Below are positions 15,322 to 22,820 of a DNA stretch of 25,309 nt, in pieces. This DNA comes from Candidatus Altarchaeota archaeon (lineage in GTDB: Archaea > Altiarchaeota > Altiarchaeia > JAFGQM01). The position numbers and the translations under genes are program-made. The stretch spans positions 1 to 25,309 of the forward strand of contig JAFGQM010000097.1 of assembly GCA_016935655.1 (NCBI GenBank), written 5' to 3'. Positions within the stretch are counted from its first letter, which is position 1. Each line of letters opens with the position of its first letter. The notes under the pieces were generated by a model. It searched no databases and had not been told where the DNA came from. It saw only the letters and a program-made list of their open reading frames with translations.

Positions 15322-17121
15322 CTATTCGACAGTAACGCTCTTCGCAAGGTTCCTCGGCTTGTCAATGTCCAGACCCTTCTCCACTGCTATGTAATAAGCC
15401 AGCAAGTGCAGGGGGACTATAAAAACAAGCGGCGATAGTATGGGATTGGTGGCCGGTACTGTTATCCTTACGTCGGCGCCGTTTTTTACCGTGAATGTCT
15501 TGTCCTCGTGCAGCTCCAAGAGCTTGGCTTTCCGGGCCCTGACCTCTTGGATGTTAGAGCTCATCTTCTGGTGCAGGGCATCCGAAGGATTTATCGCGAT
15601 GACACAGACTTTCTCTTCCATAAGCGCCAATGGGCCGTGTTTGAGTTCCCCTGCGGGATAAGCCTCCGCATGTAGATAACTTATCTCCTTTAGTTTCAGC
15701 GCGCCCTCAAGCGCAGTGGGGAAATTCAATCTGCGCGCAATATAGAAATAGTCGTTGACCAATATTAGGCTCTTTGAGATCTCCTTTATCCTCTCACGAT
15801 TGTCCAGTATCACATCTATCTTCTGGGGGACTGACTTCAACTCATCCATCAGCTTATCAAACTCTTTCTTTGAAACCTTCCCCTTCTTTTTCAAGACCTC
15901 CAGGGAGAGCAGGATGAGTAGGGTCAACTGACCTAGATAAGCCTTTGTCGATGCCACTGCTATCTCCGGGCCCGAATAGGTGTAAAGGACTGCGTCCGAG
16001 ATCCTGGTCAAAGTGGAGCCCACGACATTGACTACCGATATTATCTTGGCTCCTTTTTTCTTCGCCTCTTTCGCAGCCGCTAGGGTGTCTGCAGTCTCGC
16101 CGCTCTGGGAGACAAGAATCAAAACCGTGTCCTTGTCAATGCCCTTGACTGTGGAATACCTGAATTCTGACGCTACCTCGGCGTGTGATAGAATGCCGTA
16201 TTCTTGGAGCAGGTACCTTGCCCCGAGGGCGGCATGATAGGCAGTTCCGCAGGCCACGAAGTATATCTTATCGGACTTCCGGATGATATCGGCTGCCTTT
16301 CGTACTTCTGATAACGACCTCATCACATTCTTGACTGCTGCGGACTCCTCGAGTATCTCCTTTAGCATAAAATGCTCATGCCCCTCTTTTTCAGCGGATT
16401 CTACGTCTATGTCGATATCCAATGCCCCTCTCACAATCTCCTTCCCGTTCCTTAGATCCTTTATCACGACTTTGTCCTTTTCCACGATGCCGTACTCCAG
16501 GTCTTCCAGTATCAGACAGCGTCTGGTCTCCTGGAGAATCGCTGGTATGTCCGATGCAACGAAATTCTCTCCCTCGCCGATGCCGACTATCAGGGGACTC
16601 TCATTGCGCGCAATAAGGATCTTCTCGGGCTCTTTTGAGTATATCGCCGAGATCGCATAGCTACCATCGAACTTTTTTAAGGCCCCCACAAACGCCTCTT
16701 CAAAAGTCTTGCCCTTGTCGACACCCTCCTCGATTAGATGCGCGATGACCTCCGAATCGGTCTCGGATGAGAATCTGTGGCCTCTTTTCCTTAAACCATC
16801 CCTGAGCTCAGAATAATTTTCTATTATGCCGTTGTGCACCACCGCTATCGTCTGCTTGCAGTCTGAATGAGGGTGAGCATTATACTGTGAGGGCTCCCCG
16901 TGGGTTGCCCATCTTGAATGCCCTATACCGCTTGTTGCGTTGTTGGTTTTGGCTTTTTTTCTAACCTCGTCTACCCTGCCCTTGTCTTTGAATATGGTTA
17001 TGCCCTCGTCTACCAAGGCAACGCCGGCTGAATCGTAGCCCCTGTATTCCAGACGTTTCAGCATCTCGAAGAGCCGCTCTGTGGCGTTGCCATCCCCCAC
17101 ATAGCCGGCTATACCGCACAT
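15322..17121 (-). CDS. glmS: Glutamine-fructose-6-phosphate aminotransferase (isomerizing)
   Basis: 599 residues, normal length. It makes glucosamine 6-phosphate from fructose 6-phosphate and glutamine, the entry to amino sugars. The catalytic Cys2 follows the initiator Met in MCGIAGYVG. GIGHSRWATHGEPS belongs to the glutaminase domain. Two SIS domains follow, shown by VACGTAYHAALGARY, LVSQSGETADTLAA and GPEIAVASTKAYLGQ, and the C-terminus ends in the typical PRNLAKSVTVE. It starts 11 nt after the NAC stop and is probably co-transcribed with it. In archaea the product feeds UDP-GlcNAc-type sugars for surface glycoproteins, which links it loosely to the polyprenyl synthase at 9343. Confidence 0.97.
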   Translation of the reverse strand: MCGIAGYVGDGNATERLFEMLKRLEYRGYDSAGVALVDEGITIFKDKGRVDEVRKKAKTNNATSGIGHSRWATHGEPSQYNAHPHSDCKQTIAVVHNGIIENYSELRDGLRKRGHRFSSETDSEVIAHLIEEGVDKGKTFEEAFVGALKKFDGSYAISAIYSKEPEKILIARNESPLIVGIGEGENFVASDIPAILQETRRCLILEDLEYGIVEKDKVVIKDLRNGKEIVRGALDIDIDVESAEKEGHEHFMLKEILEESAAVKNVMRSLSEVRKAADIIRKSDKIYFVACGTAYHAALGARYLLQEYGILSHAEVASEFRYSTVKGIDKDTVLILVSQSGETADTLAAAKEAKKKGAKIISVVNVVGSTLTRISDAVLYTYSGPEIAVASTKAYLGQLTLLILLSLEVLKKKGKVSKKEFDKLMDELKSVPQKIDVILDNRERIKEISKSLILVNDYFYIARRLNFPTALEGALKLKEISYLHAEAYPAGELKHGPLALMEEKVCVIAINPSDALHQKMSSNIQEVRARKAKLLELHEDKTFTVKNGADVRITVPATNPILSPLVFIVPLHLLAYYIAVEKGLDIDKPRNLAKSVTVE

Positions 17122-17132
17122 TTTTGTCAGGA

Positions 17133-17474
17133 CTAACCCTTTAGCTTTATTATGGCTGCAGCAATATCACCCTTGTTTTCCTCCAGGGCTTTTTTGGCCT
17201 TGTCCTTGCTGACGCCGGCCTGTTCCGCAACCATGTTCACATCGTCGTCGCTTATCTCGATCTTGACTTCGGTATCTTCCTCGACCACCTTCCCCATAAC
17301 CTGGAATATATCCTGGTTCGGCATCTTAGTTATCATCACCTGGGGGTTCTCTATTACTATATTCTTGTCTACCCCTTCAATGACCACTCTCTTGGCCTCG
17401 ACTTCCTCCACACGGATACCCATTCGCTTCAATATAGTCTGCATCTGTTTAGGATTCATATTTCCAGGAAACAT
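17133..17474 (-). CDS. nac: Nascent polypeptide-associated complex protein
   Basis: 113 residues, the size of the archaeal homodimeric NAC. Residues 20-70 form the NAC domain (KRVVIEGVDKNIVIENPQV, then IFQVMGKVVEED), and residues 76-112 form a UBA domain (DDVNMVAEQAGVSKDKAKKA and NKGDIAAAIIKLKG). It binds ribosomes and shields emerging chains. Its starting Met-Phe-Pro-Gly-Asn resembles other archaeal NACs. GGGGTG just before the ATG may serve as ribosome binding site. It shares a 46-nt A/T-rich divergent promoter region with the RNA phosphodiesterase gene. Confidence 0.96.
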   Translation of the reverse strand: MFPGNMNPKQMQTILKRMGIRVEEVEAKRVVIEGVDKNIVIENPQVMITKMPNQDIFQVMGKVVEEDTEVKIEISDDDVNMVAEQAGVSKDKAKKALEENKGDIAAAIIKLKG

Positions 17475-17520
17475 TTTACACCCCTTATCCTTTTCTTATT
17501 TTCAATCTTAATAAAATAAA
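17475..17520. promoter_or_regulatory. Divergent promoter region between nac and thpR
   Basis: This 46-nt gap is almost all A/T. On the minus strand TTTATTTTATT at 17510-17520 lies about 36-46 nt before the NAC start. A plus-strand TATA element for thpR is less clear. One short region must serve both directions. Confidence 0.35.
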
Positions 17521-18060
17521 ATGAGACTTTTCTTGGCCATAAATTTGCCGGATGGTTTGAAAAAAGGGATTTTCACAGCCGGGGGGGTCTTGCCTGAGCT
17601 TGCAAACGTCAAACTCGTGGAAGAGGGGAACATACACCTGACCTTGAAGTTCCTGGGGGAGGTCGATGAAAAGCGATTGAAAGAGATCATACCCGTCCTA
17701 GGGGGGGTCAAATTCAGCGGGTTTGGCATAAAACTCAAGGGAATCGGGGTCTTCCCAACCCCCAAATTCGTCAGGGTCGTCTGGGTCGGGGTGGAAGACG
17801 GATTTGACGAGGTAACCAACATACAAAAAAGGGTGGATGTGGAATTGGAAAAACTGGGTTTCCCGAAGGACGAGAAGTTCCATCCTCATGCCACAATTGC
17901 GCGCGTGAAGCTGTTGAAGAGCAGGGAGGCTTTCTCAAGATTCCTGGAAGAGAACAGGGGGGTTGAATTTGGGTCATTCAAGGCAGAATCATTCGACCTG
18001 ATGGAGAGCAGACTAAGCCCAGTGGGCCCGGAGTATAAGGTCTTGGAACGTTTTAAGTAG
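17521..18060 (+). CDS. thpR: RNA 2',3'-cyclic phosphodiesterase (2'-5' RNA ligase family)
   Basis: 179 residues, normal size. It belongs to the 2H phosphoesterase superfamily and has both HxTx motifs: HLTL at 39-42 and HATI at 123-126 within HPHATIAR. The N-terminal MRLFLAINLP is the family opening. Members hydrolyse 2',3'-cyclic phosphate ends of RNA and can ligate tRNA halves in vitro. The physiological role in archaea is not settled. The stop codon directly abuts the stop of the convergent gene. Confidence 0.94.
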   Translation: MRLFLAINLPDGLKKGIFTAGGVLPELANVKLVEEGNIHLTLKFLGEVDEKRLKEIIPVLGGVKFSGFGIKLKGIGVFPTPKFVRVVWVGVEDGFDEVTNIQKRVDVELEKLGFPKDEKFHPHATIARVKLLKSREAFSRFLEENRGVEFGSFKAESFDLMESRLSPVGPEYKVLERFK

Positions 18061-18447
18061 TTATTCCCCCATTTTTTCGGCGAGACGGGTCATATAAGCA
18101 TCCCAGTGCCTGAAAAAACTTGTCTCCCTGCCTCCTAGCGCTTTCCTGCCCATGGTCTTTTGCTGGGCTTCTCTTCTGCGCGCGAGATTTTGTATGTACC
18201 TGATGGCATCTGTGTAGGACAGGCGATACCTAGTAGTTAACTCGTCATAGACATTATGGGCCTTGATTCTTGGATGTTCTTGGCTCTCTAGCACCCCCCT
18301 CTTGTAGACCTCAGAAAGCTGTTCCTCGGTAAGACGGCCCCTATAGGCGCCTTCCGCGCCCAAGCCCCCGGTCCCCTCATGGCCATAGGGAACGTGGTCC
18401 AAGCTCCTTGGCCTCTTGTCGGCACTATGACCCTTTCTCGCTGGCAT
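18061..18447 (-). CDS. Small basic hypothetical protein
   Basis: 128 residues, no family recognised. Codon choice (AGG, ATA, GGC, GCC mixed in the same way as neighbours), a well-placed TATA box on this strand and a fit exactly between thpR and ftsY all support a real gene. A longer antisense frame that overlaps it and most of ftsY is a shadow. The N-terminal 35 residues are basic and glycine-rich with PYGHEGTGGLG. Residues 38-110 look helical (LTEEQLSEVYKRGV, then DAIRYIQNLARRREAQQK) and positively charged, suggesting nucleic acid or ribosome contact, which is only an inference from charge. There is no membrane segment and no cysteine. Confidence 0.7.
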   Translation of the reverse strand: MPARKGHSADKRPRSLDHVPYGHEGTGGLGAEGAYRGRLTEEQLSEVYKRGVLESQEHPRIKAHNVYDELTTRYRLSYTDAIRYIQNLARRREAQQKTMGRKALGGRETSFFRHWDAYMTRLAEKMGE

Positions 18448-18463
18448 GTTATTCTAGTAGTCC

Positions 18464-18480
18464 AAAGGATAAAATCATTT
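18464..18480. promoter_or_regulatory. Shared TATA region between ftsY and the basic orphan gene
   Basis: The 57-nt gap holds one A/T core, AAAGGATAAAATCATTT. On the minus strand GATTTTATCC lies 21-29 nt before the ATG at 18447. On the plus strand the same core lies about 25-40 nt before the ftsY ATG at 18505. One box or two overlapping boxes appear to drive both genes. Confidence 0.4.
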
Positions 18481-18504
18481 ATTCGAAAAACGTCTAATTC
18501 TAAG

Positions 18505-19425
18505 ATGTTCGGGAAGCTGAAAAACCTGTTCAGGAGAACTGAGGAAGAGGTCGAGGTCAGTATAAAGACCAAGATAAAGAAGACTGTAACCGGGAAGGCC
18601 AGGCTGGGGGATGACGAAATAGGCAACATAGCCTGGAATTTCCAGATGAGCCTTATGCAGAGCGATGTGGCCATGCAGGTGGCTGAGAGGATTGCCAACG
18701 AGCTCAAGGAAAAACTTAAGAATCGAGAGTTCTCAGACCCGAAAAAGGAGATACGGGGCATCTTCAGGGAGATACTGCTAGATGTCCTGCAGTCAGACAA
18801 GGCGGTAGACTTCCTGGACCTCATAAAGAAATCCGAAAGGCCCGTGAGGATAGTCTTCTTCGGCATCAACGGTTGTGGGAAGACCACGACCATTGCAAAA
18901 GTAGCAGACTTCCTGTTGAAAAACAATCTCTCCGTTGTTCTGGCTGCAGGGGATACCTTCAGGGCAGGGGCCATCGAGCAGCTGGGGAAACACGCAGAGA
19001 GGCTTGGAGTGAGGATGATAAAGCACCAAAAAGGCGGCGATTCCGCGGCTGTCGTATTCGATGCCGTGAAGCATGCAAGTGCCAATGGTGTTGACGTCGT
19101 GCTGGCCGACACCAGCGGGAGGATGCAGAGCAATGTCGATTTGATGGGGGAGATGGAGAAGATAGTGAGGGTGAACAAACCCGACTTGAAGATCTTCGTC
19201 GGCGATGCGCTGACGGGAAATGACGCAGTAGAGCAGGCTGAAAAGTTCAATGAAAAAGTCGGGATAGACGCTTCGATACTGACGAAATGCGACGCCGCAA
19301 AGGGGGGTAGCGCCCTCTCCATAACGTATATAACCAAAAAGCCGATTTTGTTCTTGGGCGTGGGGCAGACTTATGGTGATATCAAACCCTTCAACGCTGG
19401 GGAGTTCGTAGACGAACTGACCTAG
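18505..19425 (+). CDS. ftsY: Signal recognition particle receptor FtsY
   Basis: 306 residues from the ATG at 18505; upstream in-frame codons overlap the neighbouring gene and add no FtsY-like sequence. It docks the SRP-ribosome complex at the membrane. The N-terminal helical bundle (about 1-110) begins directly, with no long acidic A domain. The GTPase domain has the P-loop GINGCGKTTT from 120, AAGDTFRAGAIEQL, DTSGRM from 202, TKCD at 260-263 and the closing GVGQTYGDIKPFNAGEFVDEL. It stands first in a same-strand run with rpl37e, nadK and an M50 protease gene, though rpl37e may have its own promoter. Confidence 0.97.
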   Translation: MFGKLKNLFRRTEEEVEVSIKTKIKKTVTGKARLGDDEIGNIAWNFQMSLMQSDVAMQVAERIANELKEKLKNREFSDPKKEIRGIFREILLDVLQSDKAVDFLDLIKKSERPVRIVFFGINGCGKTTTIAKVADFLLKNNLSVVLAAGDTFRAGAIEQLGKHAERLGVRMIKHQKGGDSAAVVFDAVKHASANGVDVVLADTSGRMQSNVDLMGEMEKIVRVNKPDLKIFVGDALTGNDAVEQAEKFNEKVGIDASILTKCDAAKGGSALSITYITKKPILFLGVGQTYGDIKPFNAGEFVDELT

Positions 19426-19472
19426 GGCTGCCGATAAATCTATTTTTTACTTCTTCAAGTCAAATAATAACT

Positions 19473-19619
19473 ATGGCAACAGAAGCACCTAGGCAAAGAA
19501 AACCACGAAAGACGCACGGGCATGGCAGATGCCCTAGATGCGGAAAAAGTAGTTACAACAACACGAAAAAGTACTGCTCAAGTTGTGGTTACGGTAAGAG
19601 TAAAAGACGCAACGATTGA
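19473..19619 (+). CDS. rpl37e: Ribosomal protein eL37
   Basis: 48 residues, too short for many gene finders. It reads MATEAPRQRKPRKTHGHG, then the zinc-binding CPRCG and CSSCG (Cys20, Cys23, Cys35, Cys38), then GYGKSKRRND. This matches the eL37 core KTH...CRRCG...CxxCGFGKSKR, but the N-terminal and C-terminal extensions of the roughly 60-residue family members are trimmed. It binds 23S rRNA. The gene ends where nadK begins; the stop TGA at 19617-19619 overlaps a possible TTG start of nadK. Confidence 0.93.
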   Translation: MATEAPRQRKPRKTHGHGRCPRCGKSSYNNTKKYCSSCGYGKSKRRND

Positions 19620-19624
19620 TTGGG

Positions 19625-20488
19625 ATGACCAATCCGGAAATCTTCCTGAGCTGGAACCCAAAGGTTAAGGAAATCGAAGGTAGTATAAACGAGGTCCTGG
19701 GTATATTTGAAAAGTCGGGCTTTCCAGTGCACACCAACTCCGCGCTGTCAAAAAACTTTAAAAATCCGATAGAATTTGGGGGGTTCCTAAAGTCCTACCC
19801 AAGTGGCATAATAGCTTCGCTGGGTGGCGACGGGACGCTCTTCAAGACCATAGGCAGTCTGCTGGCCCTTGAAAAAAACAGCTATCCGCCCATCCTTCCC
19901 ATAAATTACGGCAGGTTGGGGTACCTGTCCGAGATCACAGCGAAGGATTTGAAGGGGGTGGAAGAAGGCCTGAAAAAAATCCGGGGTAAGAACTACACGC
20001 ACGAAGAGCTGCCGGTATACGAGTTCCGATTTGAAGGCCACAAAGGTTATTTCGTGAATGACCTGGTCGTTTCCACTACGCACTCCATAGGTGTTGTCAA
20101 TGTCGTAGCCAAAATCGGAGGCTATGAGCCAATAAACATATCCGGTGACGGTGTGATCGTCTCCACCCTGTTGGGGAGCACCGCATACAACCTCTCGGTG
20201 GAAGGCCCCATCCTACTCAACGACGCCATAACGATAACGCCAATTTCCCCCTTCTCACATATCAACCCCTTGGTTTTGGATCCCAAAGAAAAAGTCGAAC
20301 TCAATCTGACCAAGGCTGAGAAGAACATATCCCTTAGTTTTGACGGGATGCTGATAGAGAGTATGGAGAATGTTAAGGGCATAATAATACAAAGGACTGA
20401 GAAGAAAATCAAAATCATAAGGTTCACTAAGGTGGACCTGATACAGAGGCTGAAAAGGCTTTATAGGTTCAAGGCTGAGATAGTATAA
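19625..20488 (+). CDS. nadK: NAD kinase
   Basis: 287 residues from the ATG at 19625. It phosphorylates NAD to NADP. GGDGT at 67-71 is the nucleotide-binding signature, followed by INYGRLGYLSE, NDLVVSTTHSIG (the conserved NE/ND-D motif), SGDGVIVSTLLGSTAYN and ITPISPFS, all in family order. An in-frame TTG at 19616 that overlaps the eL37 stop is an alternative start and would add three residues; translational coupling to rpl37e would favour it. The M50 protease gene begins 4 nt after its stop. It links functionally to nadA in the middle block. Confidence 0.95.
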   Translation: MTNPEIFLSWNPKVKEIEGSINEVLGIFEKSGFPVHTNSALSKNFKNPIEFGGFLKSYPSGIIASLGGDGTLFKTIGSLLALEKNSYPPILPINYGRLGYLSEITAKDLKGVEEGLKKIRGKNYTHEELPVYEFRFEGHKGYFVNDLVVSTTHSIGVVNVVAKIGGYEPINISGDGVIVSTLLGSTAYNLSVEGPILLNDAITITPISPFSHINPLVLDPKEKVELNLTKAEKNISLSFDGMLIESMENVKGIIIQRTEKKIKIIRFTKVDLIQRLKRLYRFKAEIV

Positions 20489-20492
20489 GCAC

Positions 20493-21107
20493 ATGGACAA
20501 AAAGAGGTACCAACCCCCGAAAAGATTTCACAAAAAAGGGCCAGAGTTAGCTGAGAGGGAGAACAAAGGCTTCAATGTCAGTAGCATGGAGGCTATAAGC
20601 ATACTCGTATCAATAATAACGCTGGCCCTGGCATTCACTTATTTCTTCGGGATATCCAACCAGGGGCTGATAATAGGGGTCATAACTGGAATAATATTCC
20701 ATGAGCTCTCCCATAAGTTCGTGGCCCAGAGCATGGGATTCCGCTCAGAATACAAGTTATGGATGATCGGGTTGGTGCTGGTAGTGGCATTCGCCTTGCT
20801 CACAAAGGGAAAATTTATTTTTGCGGCCCCAGGATTCGTTGTTACTCATGGGATGGCATCCATCAGGGAGAGGGGGGTGATATCATTCTCGGCGCCCCTT
20901 GCCAACATATTGCTTGCCCTTCTGTTCTCGGTTATATCAGCCCCGTGGGCTAAACCAGCCGCTTTAGTGAATGTCTTCCTAGCGGGTTTCAATCTGTTGC
21001 CTATAGGGCCGCTTGACGGGAGCAAGGTAGCGCAATGGAATAGCACAGTCTGGATTCTGTCTTTATTGTTCTGCGGTATTCTAGGATTCATACTATTGGC
21101 TGGGTAA
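20493..21107 (+). CDS. Site-2 protease-like M50 membrane metallopeptidase
   Basis: 204 residues. It is an integral membrane protease of the M50 group, with HELSH at 70-74 as the zinc site (His70, Glu71, His74) and NLLPIGPLDG at 167-176 supplying Asp175 as third ligand. Membrane segments lie at about 32-50, 53-74, 87-105, 131-150, 155-170 and 183-203. There is no PDZ or CBS domain, so this is a minimal core. The N-terminal 30 residues are basic and cytoplasmic. Such proteases cut substrates inside the membrane; the target is unknown. It follows nadK by 4 nt and ends 10 nt before the convergent HD gene. Confidence 0.93.
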   Translation: MDKKRYQPPKRFHKKGPELAERENKGFNVSSMEAISILVSIITLALAFTYFFGISNQGLIIGVITGIIFHELSHKFVAQSMGFRSEYKLWMIGLVLVVAFALLTKGKFIFAAPGFVVTHGMASIRERGVISFSAPLANILLALLFSVISAPWAKPAALVNVFLAGFNLLPIGPLDGSKVAQWNSTVWILSLLFCGILGFILLAG

Positions 21108-21117
21108 GTTGGATCAG

Positions 21118-21651
21118 TTACTTTAGAAGTCCATCGAAGAATCTGTTCAGTTCTATTATGCGCCTGGTGACATCGCTGTCTTTCCCGAATTTGTTCTCAT
21201 AATAAGAGGCGCACCATTGTGGCGACCTCACCTCGCTCCCTTCGACCATATTGTCCGAATACGAGATTATCTTCTCCTCTATGGTCTTGGGTATGTAGTC
21301 CTTGGGGGGCAGGCCGTTCTCAGCGGCTGTCTTCTTGTCTATCCCCGCGCCTATATGCACCTCGCAAATGCGGGCGATTTTTTCCAGTTCTGGCTCATCT
21401 ATGTTTAGGCTTCTTATTATCTTGGCACCCTCCACACCATGGCTCAAGCCATGTACCTTAGACCTGCCGATATCATGGAGCAAAGAGCCAATTGAGGCCA
21501 ATCTCTTGTTTATCTTCAAGTGCGGCCTACGTTCCCTAAGAAGGTCCACTACATCCATAGATACTTCATGGACGGTTTCACAATGCTTTATGACCTCCTC
21601 AGGTGTGTTGAACCTGCGCAAAAGTTCTAGGGCTTGTTTTTCATCCAACAT
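21118..21651 (-). CDS. HD domain phosphohydrolase (TIGR00295 family)
   Basis: 177 residues. The HD pattern runs His28 (HCETVHEVS), His59-Asp60 (LLHDIGRS), His67/His71 (VHGLSHGVEGAKI) and a later ISYSDNM aspartate. HIGAGI and the PKTIEEKIISYSDNMV segment match the archaeal TIGR00295 family. These are metal-dependent phosphohydrolases of unknown substrate. It starts 1 nt after the tfe stop on the same strand and is almost certainly co-transcribed with tfe, and perhaps with trm56. Confidence 0.9.
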   Translation of the reverse strand: MLDEKQALELLRRFNTPEEVIKHCETVHEVSMDVVDLLRERRPHLKINKRLASIGSLLHDIGRSKVHGLSHGVEGAKIIRSLNIDEPELEKIARICEVHIGAGIDKKTAAENGLPPKDYIPKTIEEKIISYSDNMVEGSEVRSPQWCASYYENKFGKDSDVTRRIIELNRFFDGLLK

Positions 21652-21652
21652 C

Positions 21653-22174
21653 TTAATAGGTAATCATTGGTACTCCGATGAGTTCAGTCACGCGCTTAAG
21701 CTCCTCCATCTCCTCCTTGATGGCCCTGCTCTCTTCTATGGAACTGACAGGCTTGAGAACTCCGTTGCACTTGGAACATCTGAAGTTCGACTCGTATGCT
21801 TCGATAAACGCTATGCGTAGGCAGCCGTTCTCGCACTTGAAGAAATCCACCTGGTTTATCTCCTGGAATTCCCTCTTAAGCTTCATTATCTTGGTGTAGG
21901 TATAGTTCTTTATGCTGGTCTCGACAGAGAAGGGCTTCAGTTCCCATGTGTACTTGAACCAGCCTTTTTTCTCGTCGCGGCAGGAGTTGTAGGAGACTAT
22001 ATTATATTTGTGCAGTGTGTTCAGGGTCGTTCTGATTTTGGTAATGGGTATCTTAGTCAGTTCGTGTATCTGAAGGTCGGTGCGCGGGCGGTCAAGAGAG
22101 TTGATGACTTTTATCCCTTCATTGCCGACCATATCGTAAAGGATCCTAGAGATGATATCTTCCTTAACCCCCAT
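21653..22174 (-). CDS. tfe: Transcription factor E, alpha subunit
   Basis: 173 residues. It is the archaeal counterpart of TFIIE alpha and helps RNA polymerase open promoters. The N-terminal winged helix spans about 1-85 (VINSLDRPRTDLQIHELTKIPI and the LNTLHKYNIV wing), followed by a helical linker and a zinc ribbon with Cys114, Cys118, Cys133 and Cys136. The first pair is spaced CENGC, three residues between cysteines rather than the usual two. The gene lies 45 nt after trm56, and an A/T-rich GTTTTAATTA about 25-32 nt before its ATG may be its own promoter. Confidence 0.95.
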   Translation of the reverse strand: MGVKEDIISRILYDMVGNEGIKVINSLDRPRTDLQIHELTKIPITKIRTTLNTLHKYNIVSYNSCRDEKKGWFKYTWELKPFSVETSIKNYTYTKIMKLKREFQEINQVDFFKCENGCLRIAFIEAYESNFRCSKCNGVLKPVSSIEESRAIKEEMEELKRVTELIGVPMITY

Positions 22175-22195
22175 GTTAGTATATTATAACGTTTG

Positions 22196-22206
22196 GTAAT
22201 TAAAAC
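22196..22206 (-). promoter_or_regulatory. TATA-like box for tfe
   Basis: On the minus strand GGTTTTAATTA lies about 22-32 nt before the tfe ATG at 22174. This is consistent with a nearly leaderless message that starts between trm56 and tfe. Confidence 0.4.
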
Positions 22207-22219
22207 CTTTTGTTCGGAA

Positions 22220-22753
22220 TCAAATTGTTTTGTTCAAAACCTGTTTGCTTCGAGCTTGTGGGACAACTTGCTTTTTCGGGTTGCTAAAAGTTTTTTCCAG
22301 CTCTTTTCCAGAAAATATTCTATCCAACATTATAGCCAACGCCGCGATCTCGGAGTGCGGCTGCGTTGTAATTGAGATGTTGTAGTCCACTGACTGATAG
22401 ACTTCCGAAGGGACCTTCTCCCCGCCGACAATGATGAGCTTGTCCTTTCCTGACCTACGGATTTTTTCTATGTTGTCCTGGACGGGTAGGCCATACATGG
22501 TCAGGTGGATAATCTCGTATCCTTTTTCCTTGAATTGCTTGACGACGGAATTCCATCCAACCGACCATCTGGCAGAGAAATCCCCGCCCCATGTTGAAAC
22601 AGCCTCTTGGACGGAATTCAGTATGGACTCGTCTTTCTCCCCGGTGATAACGACTTCCTCGGCACCTAATGCGCGCGCGACCAGGCAGACGTGGGTCGTG
22701 ATCCTCTTGTCCCTCGATATCCTGTGGCCCAGCCGCAAAACAGAGATTTTCAC
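22220..22753 (-). CDS. trm56: tRNA (cytidine(56)-2'-O)-methyltransferase aTrm56
   Basis: 177 residues, the standard length for this archaea-specific SPOUT enzyme, which methylates the ribose of C56 in the T-loop of tRNA. LRLGHRISRDKRITTHVCLVARALGA is the family start, IHLTMYGLPVQD forms part of the SAM-binding knot, and IIVGGEKVPSEVY and NISITTQPHSEIAALA complete it. It has no C-terminal extension. It is first of the minus-strand trio with tfe and the HD gene. Confidence 0.95.
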   Translation of the reverse strand: MKISVLRLGHRISRDKRITTHVCLVARALGAEEVVITGEKDESILNSVQEAVSTWGGDFSARWSVGWNSVVKQFKEKGYEIIHLTMYGLPVQDNIEKIRRSGKDKLIIVGGEKVPSEVYQSVDYNISITTQPHSEIAALAIMLDRIFSGKELEKTFSNPKKQVVPQARSKQVLNKTI

Positions 22754-22783
22754 GGAATGATTTGAGGGAGAGTGGTTAAGAAG

Positions 22784-22791
22784 TTTTTATT
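22784..22791 (+). promoter_or_regulatory. TATA box for the anchored unknown protein
   Basis: TTTTTATT lies 30-37 nt before the ATG at 22821, the usual archaeal spacing for a very short leader. It lies in the divergent gap with trm56. Confidence 0.5.
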
Positions 22792-22820
22792 CCGGATTGG
22801 TAAATTAACAATACCCGACT

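Noticed and set aside
18288..19337. 349-codon open frame on the minus strand opposite ftsY
   Set aside because: It mirrors the well-supported ftsY gene, is rich in Ser/Phe/Leu as expected of an antisense shadow, and overlaps the better-supported 128-residue gene.
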